Below are positions 49,741 through 63,600 of a stretch of DNA of 64,000 bases, piece by piece. Source of the stretch: Triglochin maritima (taxonomy: Eukaryota; Streptophyta; Magnoliopsida; Alismatales; Juncaginaceae); NCBI GenBank assembly GCA_963682175.1, contig OY821793.1, positions 26,867,493 through 26,931,492 of the forward strand. The letters run 5' to 3'. Numbering within the stretch: position 1 is the first letter of the stretch; the number at the start of each line of letters is the position of its first letter. A model generated the notes under the pieces. It ran no database searches. It worked only from the letters and a program-made list of their open reading frames with translations, and was not told the origin of the DNA. A program made the translations under genes and the position numbers.

Positions 49741-52700
49741 CTCCGAGATGGGTGCACCTCGTAGATAACGCGGATGGACATGTGGGGTCCTAAGTTCCAT
49801 AAACCGTGGTTGGGCCGCCTAAAGACCACTTAGAAACTAGGTGTGGGGCTGGCCACATGCCACGCGTGGAGCTGGCCCAAGGCCAATCCGTCGCCACCCT
49901 GCAGGCCAACACCAAATCGGCTGCGCCTCGAGCATCCGACCTCCAAATCGAGCGTTCTAACTTGCATTACGTAGACAATTCATCCCGCTATCTGACCCTA
50001 AAATTTCAGAGTAAACGCCCAAGTATTCGGGGTCGCGCCTCCTCCAAGAAGACGCAGCTCCCTACCAGCCACGCCCCCACATCATCAGCATTCTTCATCT
50101 CATCGCGCCTCGCCCTACATACATCTAAATCGGGCATTCTAAGAGGAGTTACCCATCCACTCCTCCTCACTATGTGCTTGGGTGCCCAAATATAGACTAA
50201 GGCTCACCTAAGGTCCACTCAGGCCATTGCTTGGCACAAACGATGCGGCAGCTTCCACTTTGCCCGCGGGCAACACCCATGGACTTCCAAACGCGTTTTG
50301 GAAGCGAATGGGGTAGGCAACAACCGTGGGAACCCAAGCATGGGCACGAGCAACGTCCCAAAGAACTTTCCCCACGAGAAACCCCCATTCCCTTCCGGAC
50401 GCGTTCGGAAGTGCACGGGAAGGCAACAACCTTGGGCAACCGAGCACGTCGAAGAGCAACGTCCACAGGCACCTTGGTCTTTGCCCACGAGCAACCTCCA
50501 TTTCACCTACAAGTGCGCTTTCACTGCCAAACGTGTTTTGGAAGCGAATGCCGCAGGCCACTGCCGGGAGCACACAATAGGCCCTAGCGTGGCGCTGACA
50601 TGCCAACTATGACAACACTAGGCTAGTGTCCATCGCCCGACCGCCAAATCACTCCGAGATGGGTGCACCTCGTAGATAACGCGGATGGACATGTGGGGTC
50701 CTAAGTTCCATAAACCGTGGTTGGGCCGCCTAAAGACCACTTAGAAACTAGGTGTGGGGCTGGCCACATGCCACGCGTGGAGCTGGCCCAAGGCCAATCC
50801 GTCGCCACCCTGCAGGCCAACACCAAATCGGCTGCGCCTCGAGCATCCGACTTCCAAATCGAGCGTTCTAACTTGCATTACGTAGACAATTCATCCCGCT
50901 ATCTGACCCTAAAATTTCAGAGTAAACGCCCAAGTATTCGGGGTCGCGCCTCCTCCAAGAAGACGTAGCTCCCTACCAGCCACGCCCCCACATCATCAGC
51001 ATTCTTCATCTCATCGCGCCTCGCCCTACATACATCTAAATCGGGCATTCTAAGAGGAGTTACCCATCCACTCCTCCTCACTATGTGCTTGGGTGCCCAA
51101 ATATAGACTAAGGCTCACCTAAGGTCCACTCAGGCCATTGCTTGGCACAAACGATGCGACAGCTTCCACTGTGCCCGCGGGCAACACTCATGGACTTCCA
51201 AACGCGTTTTGGAAGCGAATGGGGTAGGCAACAACCGTGGGAACCCAAGCATGGGCACGAGCAACGTCCCAAAGAACTTTCCCCACGAGAAACCCCCATT
51301 CCCTTCCGGACGCGTTCGGAAGTGCACGGGAAGGCAACAACCTTGGGCAACCGAGCACGTCGAAGAGCAACGTCCACAGGCACCTTGGTCTTTGCCCACG
51401 AGCAACCTCCATTTCACCTACAAGTGCGCTTTCACTGCCAAACGTGTTTTGGAAGCGAATGCCACAGGCCACTGCCGGGAGCATACACTAGGCCCTAGCG
51501 TGGCGCTGACATGCCAACTATGACAACACTAGGCTAGTGTCCATCGCCCGACCGCCAAATCACTCCGAGATGGGTGCACCTCGTAGATAACGCGGATGGA
51601 CATGTGGGGTCCTAAGTTCCATAAACCGTGGTTGGGCCGCCTAAAGACCACTTAGAAACTAGGTGTGGGGCTGGCCACATGCCACGCGTGGAGCTGGCCC
51701 AAGGCCAATCCGTCGCCACCCTGCAGGCCAACACCAAATCGGCTGCGCCTCGAGTATCCGACTTCCAAATCGAGCGTTCTAACTTGCATTACGTAGACAA
51801 TTCATCCCGCTATCGGACCCTAAAATTTCAGAGTAAACGCCCAAGTATTCGGGGTCGCGCCTCCTCCAAGAAGACGTAGCTCCCTACCAGCCACGCCCCC
51901 ACATCATCAGCATTCTTCATCTCATCGCGCCTCGCCCTACATACATCTAAATCGGGCATTCTAAGAGGAGTTAGCCATCCACTCCTCCTCACTATGTGCT
52001 CGGGTGCCCAAATATAGACTAAGGCTCACCTAAGGTCCACTCAGGCCATTGCTTGGGACAAACGATGCGGCAGCTTCCACTTTGCCCGCGGGCAACACCC
52101 ATGGACTTCCAAACGCGTTTTGGAAGCGAATGGGGTAGGCAACAACCGTGGGAACCCAAGCATGGGCACGAGCAACGTCCCAAAGAACTTTCCCCACGAG
52201 AAACCCCCATTCCCTTCCGGACGCGTTCGGAAGTGCACGGGAAGGCAACAACCTTGGGCAACCGAGCACGTCGAAGAGCAACGTCCACAGGCACCTTGGT
52301 CTTTGCCCACGAGCAACCTCCATTTCACCTACAAGTGCGCTTTCACTGCCAAACGTGTTTTGGAAGCGAATGCCGCAGGCCACTGCCGGGAGCACACACT
52401 AGGCCCTAGCGTGGCGCTGACATGCCAACTATGACAACACTAGGCTAGTGTCCATCGCCCGACCGCCAAATCACTCCGAGATGGGTGCACCTCGTAGATA
52501 ACGCGGATGGACATGTGGGGTCCTAAGTTCCATAAACCGTGGTTGGGCCGCCTAAAGACCACTTAGAAACTAGGTGTGGGGCTGGCCACATGCCACGCGT
52601 GGAGCTGGCCCAAGGCCAATCCGTCGCCACCCTGCAGGCCAACACCAAATCGGCTGCGCCTCGAGCATCCGACCTCCAAATCGAGCGTTCTAACTTGCAT

Positions 52701-55620
52701 TACGTAGACAATTCATCCCGCTATCTGACCCTAAAATTTCAGAGTAAACGCCCAAGTATTCGGGGTCGCGCCTCCTCCAAGAAGACGCAGCTCCCTACCA
52801 GCCACGCCCCCACATCATCAGCATTCTTCATCTCATCGCGCCTCGCCCTACATACATCTAAATCGGGCATTCTAAGAGGAGTTACCCATCCACTCCTCCT
52901 CACTAAGTGCTTGGGTGCCCAAATATAGACTAAGGCTCACCTAAGGTCCACTCAGGCCATTGCTTGGCACAAACGATGCGGCAGCTTCCACTTTGCCCGC
53001 GGGCAACACCCATGGACTTCCAAACGCGTTTTGGAAGCGAATGGGGTAGGCAACAACCGTGGGAACCCAAGCATGGGCACGAGCAACGTCCCAAAGAACT
53101 TTCCCCACGAGAAACCCCCATTCCCTTCCGGACGCGTTCGGAAGTGCACGGGAAGGCAACAACCTTGGGCAACCGAGCACGTCGAAGAGCAACGTCCACA
53201 GGCACCTTGGTCTTTGCCCACGAGCAACCTCCATTTCACCTACAAGTGCGCTTTCACTGCCAAACGTGTTTTGGAAGCGAATGCCACAGGCCACTGGCGG
53301 GAGCATACACTAGGCCCTAGCGTGGCGCTGACATGCCAACTATGACAACACTAGGCTAGTGTCCATCGCCCGACCGCCAAATCACTCCGAGATGGGTGCA
53401 CCTCGTAGATAACGCGGATGGACATGTGGGGTCCTAAGTTCCATAAACCGTGGTTGGGCCGCCTAAAGACCACTTAGAAACTAGGTGTGGGGCTGGCCAC
53501 ATGCCACGCGTGGAGCTGGCCCAAGGCCAATCCGTCGCCACCCTGCAGGCCAACACCAAATCGGCTGCGCCTCGAGTATCCGACCTCCAAATCGAGCGTT
53601 CTAACTTGCATTACGTAGACAATTCATCCCGCTATCGGACCCTAAAATTTCAGAGTAAACGCCCAAGTATTCGGGGTCGCGCCTCCTCCAAGAAGACGCA
53701 GCTCCCTACCAGCCACGCCCCCACATCATCAGCATTCTTCATCTCATCGCGCCTCGCCCTACATACATCTAAATCGGGCATTCTAAGAGGAGTTACCCAT
53801 CCACTCCTCCTCACTATGTGCTTGGGTGCCCAAATATAGACTAAGGCTCACCTAAGGTCCACTCAGGCCATTGCTTGGCACAAACGATGCGGCAGCTTCC
53901 ACTTTGCCCGCGGGCAACAACCATGGACTTCCAAACGCGTTTTGGAAGCGAATGGGGTAGGCAACAACCGTGGGAACCCAAGCATGGGCACGAGCAACGT
54001 CCCAAAGAATTTTCCCCACGAGAAACCCCCATTCCCTTCCGGACGCGTTGGGAAGTTCACGGGAAGGCAACAACCTTGGGCAACTGAGCACGTCGAAGAG
54101 CAACGTCCACAGGCACCTTGGTCTTTGCCCACGAGCAACCTCCATTTCACCTACAAGTGTGCTTTCACTGCCAAATGTGTTTTGGAAGTGAATGCCGCAG
54201 GCCACTGCCGCGAGAACACACTAGGCCCTAGCGTGGCGCTGACATGCCAACTATGACAACACTAGGCTAGTGTCCATCGCCCGACCGCCAAATCACTCCG
54301 AGATGGGTGCACCTCGTAGATAACGCGGATGGATATGTGGGGTCCTAAGTTCCCTAAACCGTGGTTGGGCCGCCTAAAGACCACTTACAAACTAGGTGTG
54401 GGGCTGGCCACATGCCACGCGTGGAGCTGGCCCAAGGTCACTCCGTCGCCACCCTGCAGGCCAACACCAAATCGGCTGCGCCTCGAGCATCCGACCTCCA
54501 AATCGAGCGTTCCAACTTGCATTACGTAGACAATTCATCCCTCTATCTGACCCTAAAATTTCAGAGCAAACGCGCAAGAATTCGGGGTCGCGCCTCCTCC
54601 AAGAAGACGTAGCTCCCTACCAGCCACGCCCCCACATCATCAACATTCTTCATCTCATCGCGCCTCGCCCTACATACATCTAAATCGGGCATTCTAAGAG
54701 GAGTTACCCATCCACTCCTCCTCACTATGTGCTTGGGTGCCCAAATATAGACTAAGGCTCACCTAAGGTCCACTCAGGCCATTGCTTGGCACAAACGATG
54801 CGGCAGCTTCCACTGTGCCCGCGGGCAACACCCATGGACTTCCAAACGCGTTTTGGAAGCGAATGGGGTAGGCAACAACCGTGGGAACCCAGGCATGGGC
54901 ACGAGCAACGTCCCAAAGAACTTTCCCCACGAGAAACCCCCATTCCCTTCCGGACGCGTTCGGAAGTGCACGGGAAGGCAACAACCTTGGGCAACCGAGC
55001 ACGTCGAAGAGCAACGTCCACAGGCACCTTGGTCTTTGCCCACGAGCAACCTCCATTTCACCTACAAGTGCGCTTTCACTGCCAAACGTGTTTTGGAAGC
55101 GAATGCCGCAGGCCACTGCCGCGAGCACACACTAGGCCCTAGCGTGGCGCTGACATGCCAACTATGACAACACTAGGCTAGTGTCCATCGCCCGACCGCC
55201 AAATCACTCCGAGATGGGTGCACCTCGTAGATAACGCGGATGGACATGTGGGGTCCTAAGTTCCATAAACCGTGGTTGGGCCGCCTAAAGACCACTTACA
55301 AACTAGGTGTGGGGCTGGCCACATGCCACGCGTGGAGCTGGCCCAAGGCCAATCCGTCGCCACCCTGCAGGCCAACACCAAATCGGCTGCGCCTCGAGCA
55401 TCCGACCTCCAAATCGAGCGTTCTAACTTGCATTACGTAGACAATTCATCCCGCTATCTGACCCTAAAATTTCAGAGTAAACGCCCAAGTATTCGGGGTC
55501 GCGCCTCCTCCAAGAAGACGTAGCTCCCTTCCAGCCACGCCCCCACATCATCAACATTCTTCATCTCATCGCGCCTCGCCCTACATACATCTAAATCGGG
55601 CATTCTAAGAGGAGTTACCC
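49741..55620 (+). repeat. Satellite block VII, GGCCAATCCG subfamily with 1822-bp dimers
   Basis: Copies are anchored at 49806, 50717, 51628, 52539, 53450, 54361 and 55272. All but 54361 share CAAGGCCAATCCG, TCATCCCGCTATC and GATGGACATGTGG. Copies 51628 and 53450 share GAGTATCCGAC and GCTATCGGACC. Copies 50717 and 52539 have GAGCATCCGAC and GCTATCTGACC, giving a two-monomer period of 1822 bp. Copy 54361 is the odd one out, with CAAGGTCACTCC, CAAGAATTCGGGG and TTACAAACTAGG; it shares TTACAAACTAGG with 55272. Confidence 0.9.
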
Positions 55621-58600
55621 ATCCACTGCTCCTCACTACATGCTCGGGTGCCCAAATATAGACTAAGGCTCAACTAAGGTCCACTCAGGCCATTGCTTGG
55701 GACAAACGATGCGGCAGCTTCCACTTTGCCCGCGGGCAACACCCATGGACTTCCAAACGCGTTTTGGAAGCGAATGGGGTAGGCAACAACCGTGGGAACC
55801 CAAGCATGGGCACGAGCAACGTCCCAAAGAACTTTCCCCACGAGAAACCCCCATTCCCTTCCGGACGCGTTCGGAAGTGCACGGGAAGGCAACAACCTTG
55901 GGCAACCGAGCACGTCGAAGAGCAACGTCCACAGGCACCTTGGTCTTTGCCCACGAGCAACTTCCATTTCACCTACAAGTGCGCTTTCACTGCCAAACGT
56001 GTTTTGGAAGCGAATGCCGCAGGCCACTGCCGCGAGCACACACTAGGCCCTAGCGTGGCGCTGACATGCCAACTATGACAACACTAGGCTAGTGTCCATC
56101 GCCCGACCGCCAAATCACTCCGAGATGGGTGCACCTCGTAGATAACGCGGATGGATATGTGGGGTCCTAAGTTCCATAAACCGTGGTTGGGCCGCCTAAA
56201 GACCACTTAGAAACTAGGTGTGGGGCTGGCCACATGCCACGCGTGGAGCTGGCCAAAGGCCACTCCGTCGCCACCCTGCAGGCCAACACAAAATCGGCTG
56301 CACCTCGAGCATCCGACCTCCAAACCGAGCGTTCTAACTTGCATTACGTAGACAATTCATCTTTCTATCTGCCCCTAAAATTTCAGAGCAAACGCCCAAG
56401 TAGTCGGGGTCGCGCCTCCTCCAAGAAGACGTAGCTCCCTACCAGCCACGCCCCCACATCATCAGCATTCTTCATCTCATCGCGCCTCGCCCTACATACA
56501 TCTAAATCGGGCATTCTAAGAGGAGTTACCCATCCACTCCTCCTCACTATGTGCTCGGGTGCCCAAATATAGACTAAGGCTCACCTAAGGTCCACTCAGG
56601 CCATTGCTTGGGACAAACGATGCGGCAGCTTCCACTTTGCCCGCGGGCAACACCCATGGACTTCCAAACGCGTTTTGGAAGCGAATGGGGTAGGCAACAA
56701 CCGTGGGAACCCAAGCATGGGCACGAGCAACGTCCCAAAGAACTTTCCCCACGAGAAACCCCCATTCCCTTCCGGACGCGTTGGGAAGTGCACGGGAAGG
56801 CAACAACCTTGGGCAACCGAGCACGTCGAAGAGCAACGTCCACAGGCACCTTGGTCTTTGCCCACGAGCAACCTCCATTTCACCTACAAGTGCGCTTTCA
56901 CTGCCAAACGTGTTTTGGAAGCGAATGGCGCAGGCCACTGCCGGGAGCACACACTAGGCCCTAGCGTGGCGCTGACATGCCAACTATGACAACACTAGGC
57001 TAGTGTCCATCGCCCGACCGCCAAATCACTCCGAGATGGGTGCACCTCGTAGATAACGCGGATGGATATGTGGGGTCCTAAGTTCCATAAACCGTGGTTG
57101 GGCCGCCTAAAGACCACTTAGAAACTAGGTGTGGGGCTGGCCACATGCCACGCGTGGAGCTGGCCAAAGGCCACTCCGTCGCCACCCTGCAGGCCAACAC
57201 CAAATCGGCTGCACCTCGAGCATCCGACCTCCAAACCGAGCTTTCTAACTTGCATTACGTAGACAATTCATCCCTCTATCTGTCCCTAAAATGTCAGAGC
57301 AAACGCCCAAGTAGTCGGGGTCGCGCCTCCTCCAAGAAGACGTAGCTCCCTACCAGCCACGCCCCCACATCATCAGCATTCTTCATCTCATCGCGCCTCG
57401 CCCTACATACATCTAAATCGGGCATTCTAAGAGGAGTTAGCCATCCACTCCTCCTCACTATGTGCTCGGGTGCCCAAATATAGACTAAGGCTCACCTAAG
57501 GTCCACTCAGGCCATTGCTTGGGACAAACGATGCGGCAGCTTCCACTTTGCCCGCGGGCAACACCCATGGACTTCCAAACGCGTTTTGGAAGCGAATGGG
57601 GTAGGCAACAACCGTGGGAACCCAAGCATGGGCACGAGCAACATCCCAAAGAACTTTCCCCACGAGAAACCCCCATTCCCTTCCGGACGCGTTCGGAAGT
57701 GCACGGGAAGGCAACAACCTTGGGCAACCGAGCACGTCGAAGAGCAACGTCCACAGGCACCTTGGTCTTTGCCCACGAGCAACCTCCATTTCACCTACAA
57801 GTGCGCTTTCACTGCCAAACGTGTTTTGCAAGCGAATGCCGCAGGCCACTGCCGCGAGCACACACTAGGCCCTAGCGTGGCGCTGACATGCCAACTATGA
57901 CAACACTAGGCTAGTGTCCATCGCCCGACCGCCAAATCACTCCGAGATGGGTGCACCTCGTAGATAACGCGGATGGATATGTGGGGTCCTAAGTTCCATA
58001 AACCGTGGTTGGGCCGCCTAAAGACCACTTAGAAACTAGGTGTGGGGCTGGCCACATGCCACGCGTGGAGCTGGCCAAAGGCCACTCCGTCGCCACCCTG
58101 CAGGCCAACACCAAATCGGCTGTACCTCGAGCATCCGACCTCCAAACCGAGCGTTCTAACTTGCATTACGTAGACAATTCATATTTCTATCTGCCCCTAA
58201 AATGTCAGAGCAAACGCCCAAGTAGTCGGGGTCGCGCCTCCTCCAAGAAGACGTAGCTCCCTACCAGCCACGCCCCCACATCATCAGCATTCTTCATCTC
58301 ATCGCGCCTCGCCCTACATACATCTAAATCGGGCATTCTAAGAGGAGTTACCCATCCACTCCTCCTCACTATGTGCTCGGGTGCCCAAATATAGACTAAG
58401 GCTCACCTAAGGTCCACTCAGGCCATTGCTTGGGACAAACGATGCGGCAGCTTCCACTTTGCCCGCGGGCAACACCCATGGACTTCCAAACGCGTTTTGG
58501 AAGCGAATGGGGTAGGCAACAACCGTGGGAACCCAAGCATGGGCACGAGCAACGTCCCAAAGAACTTTCCCCACGAGAAACCCCCATTCCCTTCCGGACG

Positions 58601-60640
58601 CGTTGGGAAGTGCACGGGAAGGCAACAACCTTGGGCAACCGAGCACGTCGAAGAGCAACGTCCACAGGCACCTTGGTCTTTGCCCACGAGCAACCTCCAT
58701 TTCACCTACAAGTGCGCTTTCACTGCCAAACGTATTTTGGAAGCGAATGGCGCAGGCCACTGCCGGGAGCACACACTAGGCCCTAGCGTGGCGCTGACAT
58801 GCCAACTATGACAACACTAGGCTAGTGTCCATCGCCCGACCGCCAAATCACTCCAAGATGGGTGCACCTCGTAGATAACGCGGATGGATATGTGGGGTCC
58901 TAAGTTCCATAAACCGTGGTTGGGCCGCCTAAAGACCACTTAGAAACTAGGTGTGGGGCTGGCCACATGCCACGCGTGGAGCTGGCCAAAGGCCACTCCG
59001 TCGCCACCCTGCAGGCCAACACCAAATCGGCTGCACCTCGAGCATCCGACCTCCAAACCGAGCGTTCTAACTTGCATTATGTAGACAGTTCATCCCTCTA
59101 TCTGTCCCTAAAATTTCAGAGCAAACGCCCAAGTAGTCGGGGTCGCGCCTCCTCCAAGAAGACGTAGCTCCCTACCAGCCACGCCCCCACATCATCAGCA
59201 TTCTTCATCTCATCGCGCCTCGCCCTACATACATCTAAATCGGGCATTCTAAGAGGAGTTAGCCATCCACTCCTCCTCACTATGTGCTCGGGTGCCCAAA
59301 TATAGACTAAGGCTCACCTAAGGTCCACTCAGGCCATTGCTTGGGACAAACGATGCGGCAGCTTCCACTTTGCCCGCGGGCAACACCCATGGACTTCCAA
59401 ACGCGTTTTGGAAGCGAATGGGGTAGGCAACAACCGTGGGAACCCAAGCATGGGCACGAGCAACGTCCCAAAGAACTTTCCCCACGAGAAACCCCCATTC
59501 CCTTCCGGACGCGTTCGGAAGTGCACGGGAAGGCAACAACCTTGGGCAACCGAGCACGTCGAAGAGCAACGTCCACAGGCACCTTGGTCTTTTCCCACGA
59601 GCAACCTCCATTTCACCTACAAGTGCGCTTTCACTGCCAAACGTGTTTTGGAAGCGAATGGCGCAGGCCACTGCCGCGAGCACACACTAGGCCCTAGCGT
59701 GGCGCTGACATGCCAACTATGACAACACTAGGCTAGTGTCCATCGCCCGACCGCCAAATCACTCCGAGATGGGTGCACCTCGTAGATAACGCGGATGGAT
59801 ATGTGGGGTCCTAAGTTCCATAAACCGTGGTTGGGCCGCCTAAAGACCACTTAGAAACTAGGTGTGGGGCTGGCCACATGCCACGCGTGGAGCTGGCCAA
59901 AGGCCACTCCGTCGCCACCCTGCAGGCCAACACCAAATCGGCTGCACCTCGAGCATCCGACCTCCAAACCGAGCGTTCTAACTTGCATTACGTAGACAAT
60001 TAATCCCTCTATCTGCCCCTAAAATTTCAGAGCAAACTCCAAAGTAGTCGGGGTCGCGCCTCCTCCAAGAAGACGTAGCTCCCTACCAGCCACGCCCCCA
60101 CATCATCAGCATTCTTCATCTCATCGCGCCTCGCCCTACATACATCTAAATCGGGCATTCTAAGAGGAGTTACCCATCCACTCCTCCTCACTATGTGCTC
60201 GGGTGCCAAATATAGACTAAGGCTCACCTAAGGTCCACTCAGGCCATTGCTTGGGACAAACGATGCGGCAGCTTCCACTTTGCCCGCGGGCAACACCCAT
60301 GGACTTCCAAACGCGTTTTGGAAGCGAATGGGGTAGGCAACAACCGTGGGAACCCAAGCATGGGCACGAGCAACGTCCCAAAGAACTTTCCCCACGAGAA
60401 ACCCCCATTCCCTTCCGGACGCGTTGGGAAGTGCACGGGAAGGCAACAACCTTGGGCAACGGAGCACGTCGAAGAGCAACGTCCACAGGCACCTTGGTCT
60501 TTGCCCACGAGCAACCTGCATTTCACCTACAAGTGCGCTTTCACTGCCAAACGTGTTTTGGAAGTGAATGCCGCAGGCCACTGCCGCGAGCACACACTAG
60601 GCCCTAGCGTGGCGCTGACATGCCAACTATGACAACACTA
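55621..60640 (+). repeat. Satellite block VIII, CAAACCGAGC/AAGTAGTCGG subfamily with dimers
   Basis: Copies are anchored at 56183, 57094, 58005, 58916 and 59827. They share CTCCAAACCGAGC (GAGCTTTC in 57094) and AAGTAGTCGGGG. Alternate copies share further variants. 56183 and 58005 have ATTTCTATCTGCCC, CGTTGGGAAGTGC and GCGAATGGCGCAGGCC with TGCCGGGAGC. 57094 and 58916 have CTATCTGTCCC, GGAGTTAGCC and CGTTCGGAAG. The period is 1822 bp. The 59827 copy is 910 bp because one C is lost in GGGTGCCAAATATAG near 60208. Confidence 0.9.
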
Positions 60641-63600
60641 GGCTAGTGTCCATCGCCCGACCGCCAAATCACTCCGAGATGGGTGCACCTCGTAGATAAC
60701 GCGGATGGATATGTGGGGTCCTAAGTTCCATAAACCGTGGTTGGGCCGCCTAAAGACCACTTAGAAACTAGGTGTGGGGCTGGCCACATGCCACGCGTGG
60801 AGCTGGCCAAAGGCCACTCCGTCGCCACCCTGCAGGCCAACACCAAATCGGCTGCGCCTCGAGCATCCGACCTCCAAACCGAGCGTTCTAACTTGCATTA
60901 CGTAGACAATTCATCCCTCTATCTGCCCCTAAAATTGCAGAGCAAACGCCGAAGTATTCGGGGTCGCGCCTCCTCCAAGAAGACGTAGCTCCCTACCAGC
61001 CACGCCCCCACATCATCAGCATTCTTCATCTCATCGCGCCTCGCCCTACATACATCTAAATCGGGCATTCTAAGAGGAGTTACCCATCCACTCCTCCTCA
61101 CTATGTGCTCGGGTGCCCAAATATAGACTAAGGCTCACCTAAGGTCCACTCAGGCCATTGCTTGGGACAAACGATGCGGCAGCTTCCACTTTGCCCGCGG
61201 GCAACACCCATGGACTTCCAAACGCGTTTTGGAAGCGAATGGGGTAGGCAACAACCGTGGGAACCCAAGCATGGGCACGAGCAACGTCCCAAAGAACTTT
61301 CCCCACGAGAAACCCCCATTCCCTTCCGGACGCGTTGGGAAGTGCACGGGAAGGCAACAACCTTGGGCAACCGAGCACGTCGAAGAGCAACGTCCACAGG
61401 CACCTTGGTCTTTGCCCACGAGCAACCTCCATTTCACCTACAAGTGCGCTTTCACTGCCAAACGTGTTTTGGAAGCGAATGCCGCAGGCCACTGCCGCGA
61501 GCACACACTAGGCCCTAGCGTGGCGCTGACATGCCAACTATGATAACACTAGGCTAGTGTCCATCGCCCGACCGCCAAATCACTCCGAGATGGGTGCACC
61601 TCGTAGATAACGCGGATGGATATGTGGGGTCCTAAGTTCCATAAACCGTGGTTGGGCCGCCTAAAGACCACTTAGAAACTAGGTGTGGGGCTGGCCACAT
61701 GCCACGCGTGGAGCTGGCCAAAGGCCACTCCGTCGCCACCCTGCAGGCCAACACCAAATCGGCTGCGCCTCGAGCATCCGACCTCCAAACCGAGCGTTCT
61801 AACTTGCATTACGTAGAAAATTCATCCCTCTATCTTCCCCTAAAATTTCAGAGCAAACGCCCAAGTATTCGGTGTCGCGCCTCCTCCAAGAAGACGTAGC
61901 TCCCTACCAGCCACGCCCCCACATCATCAGCATTCTTCATCTCATCGCGCCTCGCCCTACATACATCTAAATCGGGCATTCTAAGAGGAGTTACCCATCC
62001 ACTCCTCCTCAATATGTGCTCGGGTGCCCAAATATAGACTAAGGCTCACCTAAGGTCCACTCAGGCCATTGCTTGGGACAAACGATGCGGCAGCTTCCAC
62101 TTTGCCCGCGGGCAACACCCATGGACTTCCAAACGCGTTTTGGAAGCGAATGGGGTAGGCAACAACCGTGGGAACCCAAGCATGGGCACGAGCAACGTCC
62201 CAAAGAACTTTCCCCACGAGAAACCCCCATTCCCTTGCGGACGCGTTGGGAAGTGCACGGGAAGGCAACAACCTTGGGCAACCGAGCACGTCGAAGAGCA
62301 ACGTCCACAGGCACCTTGGTCTTTGCCCACGAGCAACCTCCATTTCACCTACAAGTGCGCTTTCACTGCCAAACGTGTTTTGGAAGCGAATGCCGCAGGC
62401 CACTGCCGCGAGCACACACTAGGCCCTAGCGTGGCGCTGACATGCCAACTATGATAACACTAGGCTAGTGTCCATCGCCCGACCGCCAAATCACTCCGAG
62501 ATGGGTGCACCTCGTAGATAACGCGGATGGATATGTGGGGTCCTAAGTTCCATAAACCGTGGTTGGGCCGCCTAAAGACCACTTAGAAACTAGGTGTGGG
62601 GCTGGCCACATGCCACGCGTGGAGCTGGCTAAAGGCCACTCCGTCGCCACCCTGCAGGCCAACACCAAATCGACTGCGCCTCGAGCATCCGACCTCCAAA
62701 CCGAGCGTTCTAAATTGCATTACGTAGAAAATTCATCCCTCTATCTTCCCCTAAAATTTCAGAGCAAACGCCCAAGTATTCGGGGTCGCGCCTCCTCCAA
62801 GAAGACGTAGCTCCCTACCAGCCACGCCCCCACATCATCAGCATTCTTCATCTCATCGCGCCTCGCCCTACATACATCTAAATCGGGCATTCTAAGAGGA
62901 GTTACCCATCCACTCCTCCTCACTATGTGCTCGGGTGCCCAAATATAGACTAAGGCTCACCTAAGGTCCACTCAGGCCATTGCTTGGGACAAACGATGCG
63001 GCAGCTTCCACTTTGCCCGCGGGCAACACCCATGGACTTCCAAACGCGTTTTGGAAGCGAATGGGGTAGGCAACAACCGTGGGAACCCAAGCATGGGCAC
63101 GAGCAACGTCCCAAAGAACTTTCCCCACGAGAAACCCCCATTCCCTTCCGGACGCGTTGGGAAGTGCACGGGAAGGCAACAACCTTGGGCAACCGAGCAC
63201 GTCGAAGAGCAACGTCCACAGGCACCTTGGTCTTTGCCCACGAGCAACCTCCATTTCACCTACAAGTGCGCTTTCACTGCCAAACGTGTTTTGGAAGCGA
63301 ATGCCGCAGGCCACTGCCGCGAGCACACACTAGGCCCTAGCGTGGCGCTGACATGCCAACTATGATAACACTAGGCTAGTGTCCATCGCCCGACCGCCAA
63401 ACCACTCCGAGATGGGTGCACCTCGTAGATAACGCGGATGGATATGTGGGGTCCTAAGTTCCATAAACCGTGGTTGGGCCGCCTAAAGACCACTTAGAAA
63501 CTAGGTGTGGGGCTGGCCACTTGCCACGCGTGGAGCTGGCCAAAGGCCACTCCGTCGCCACCCTGCAGGCCAACACCAAATCGGCTGCGCCTCGAGCATC

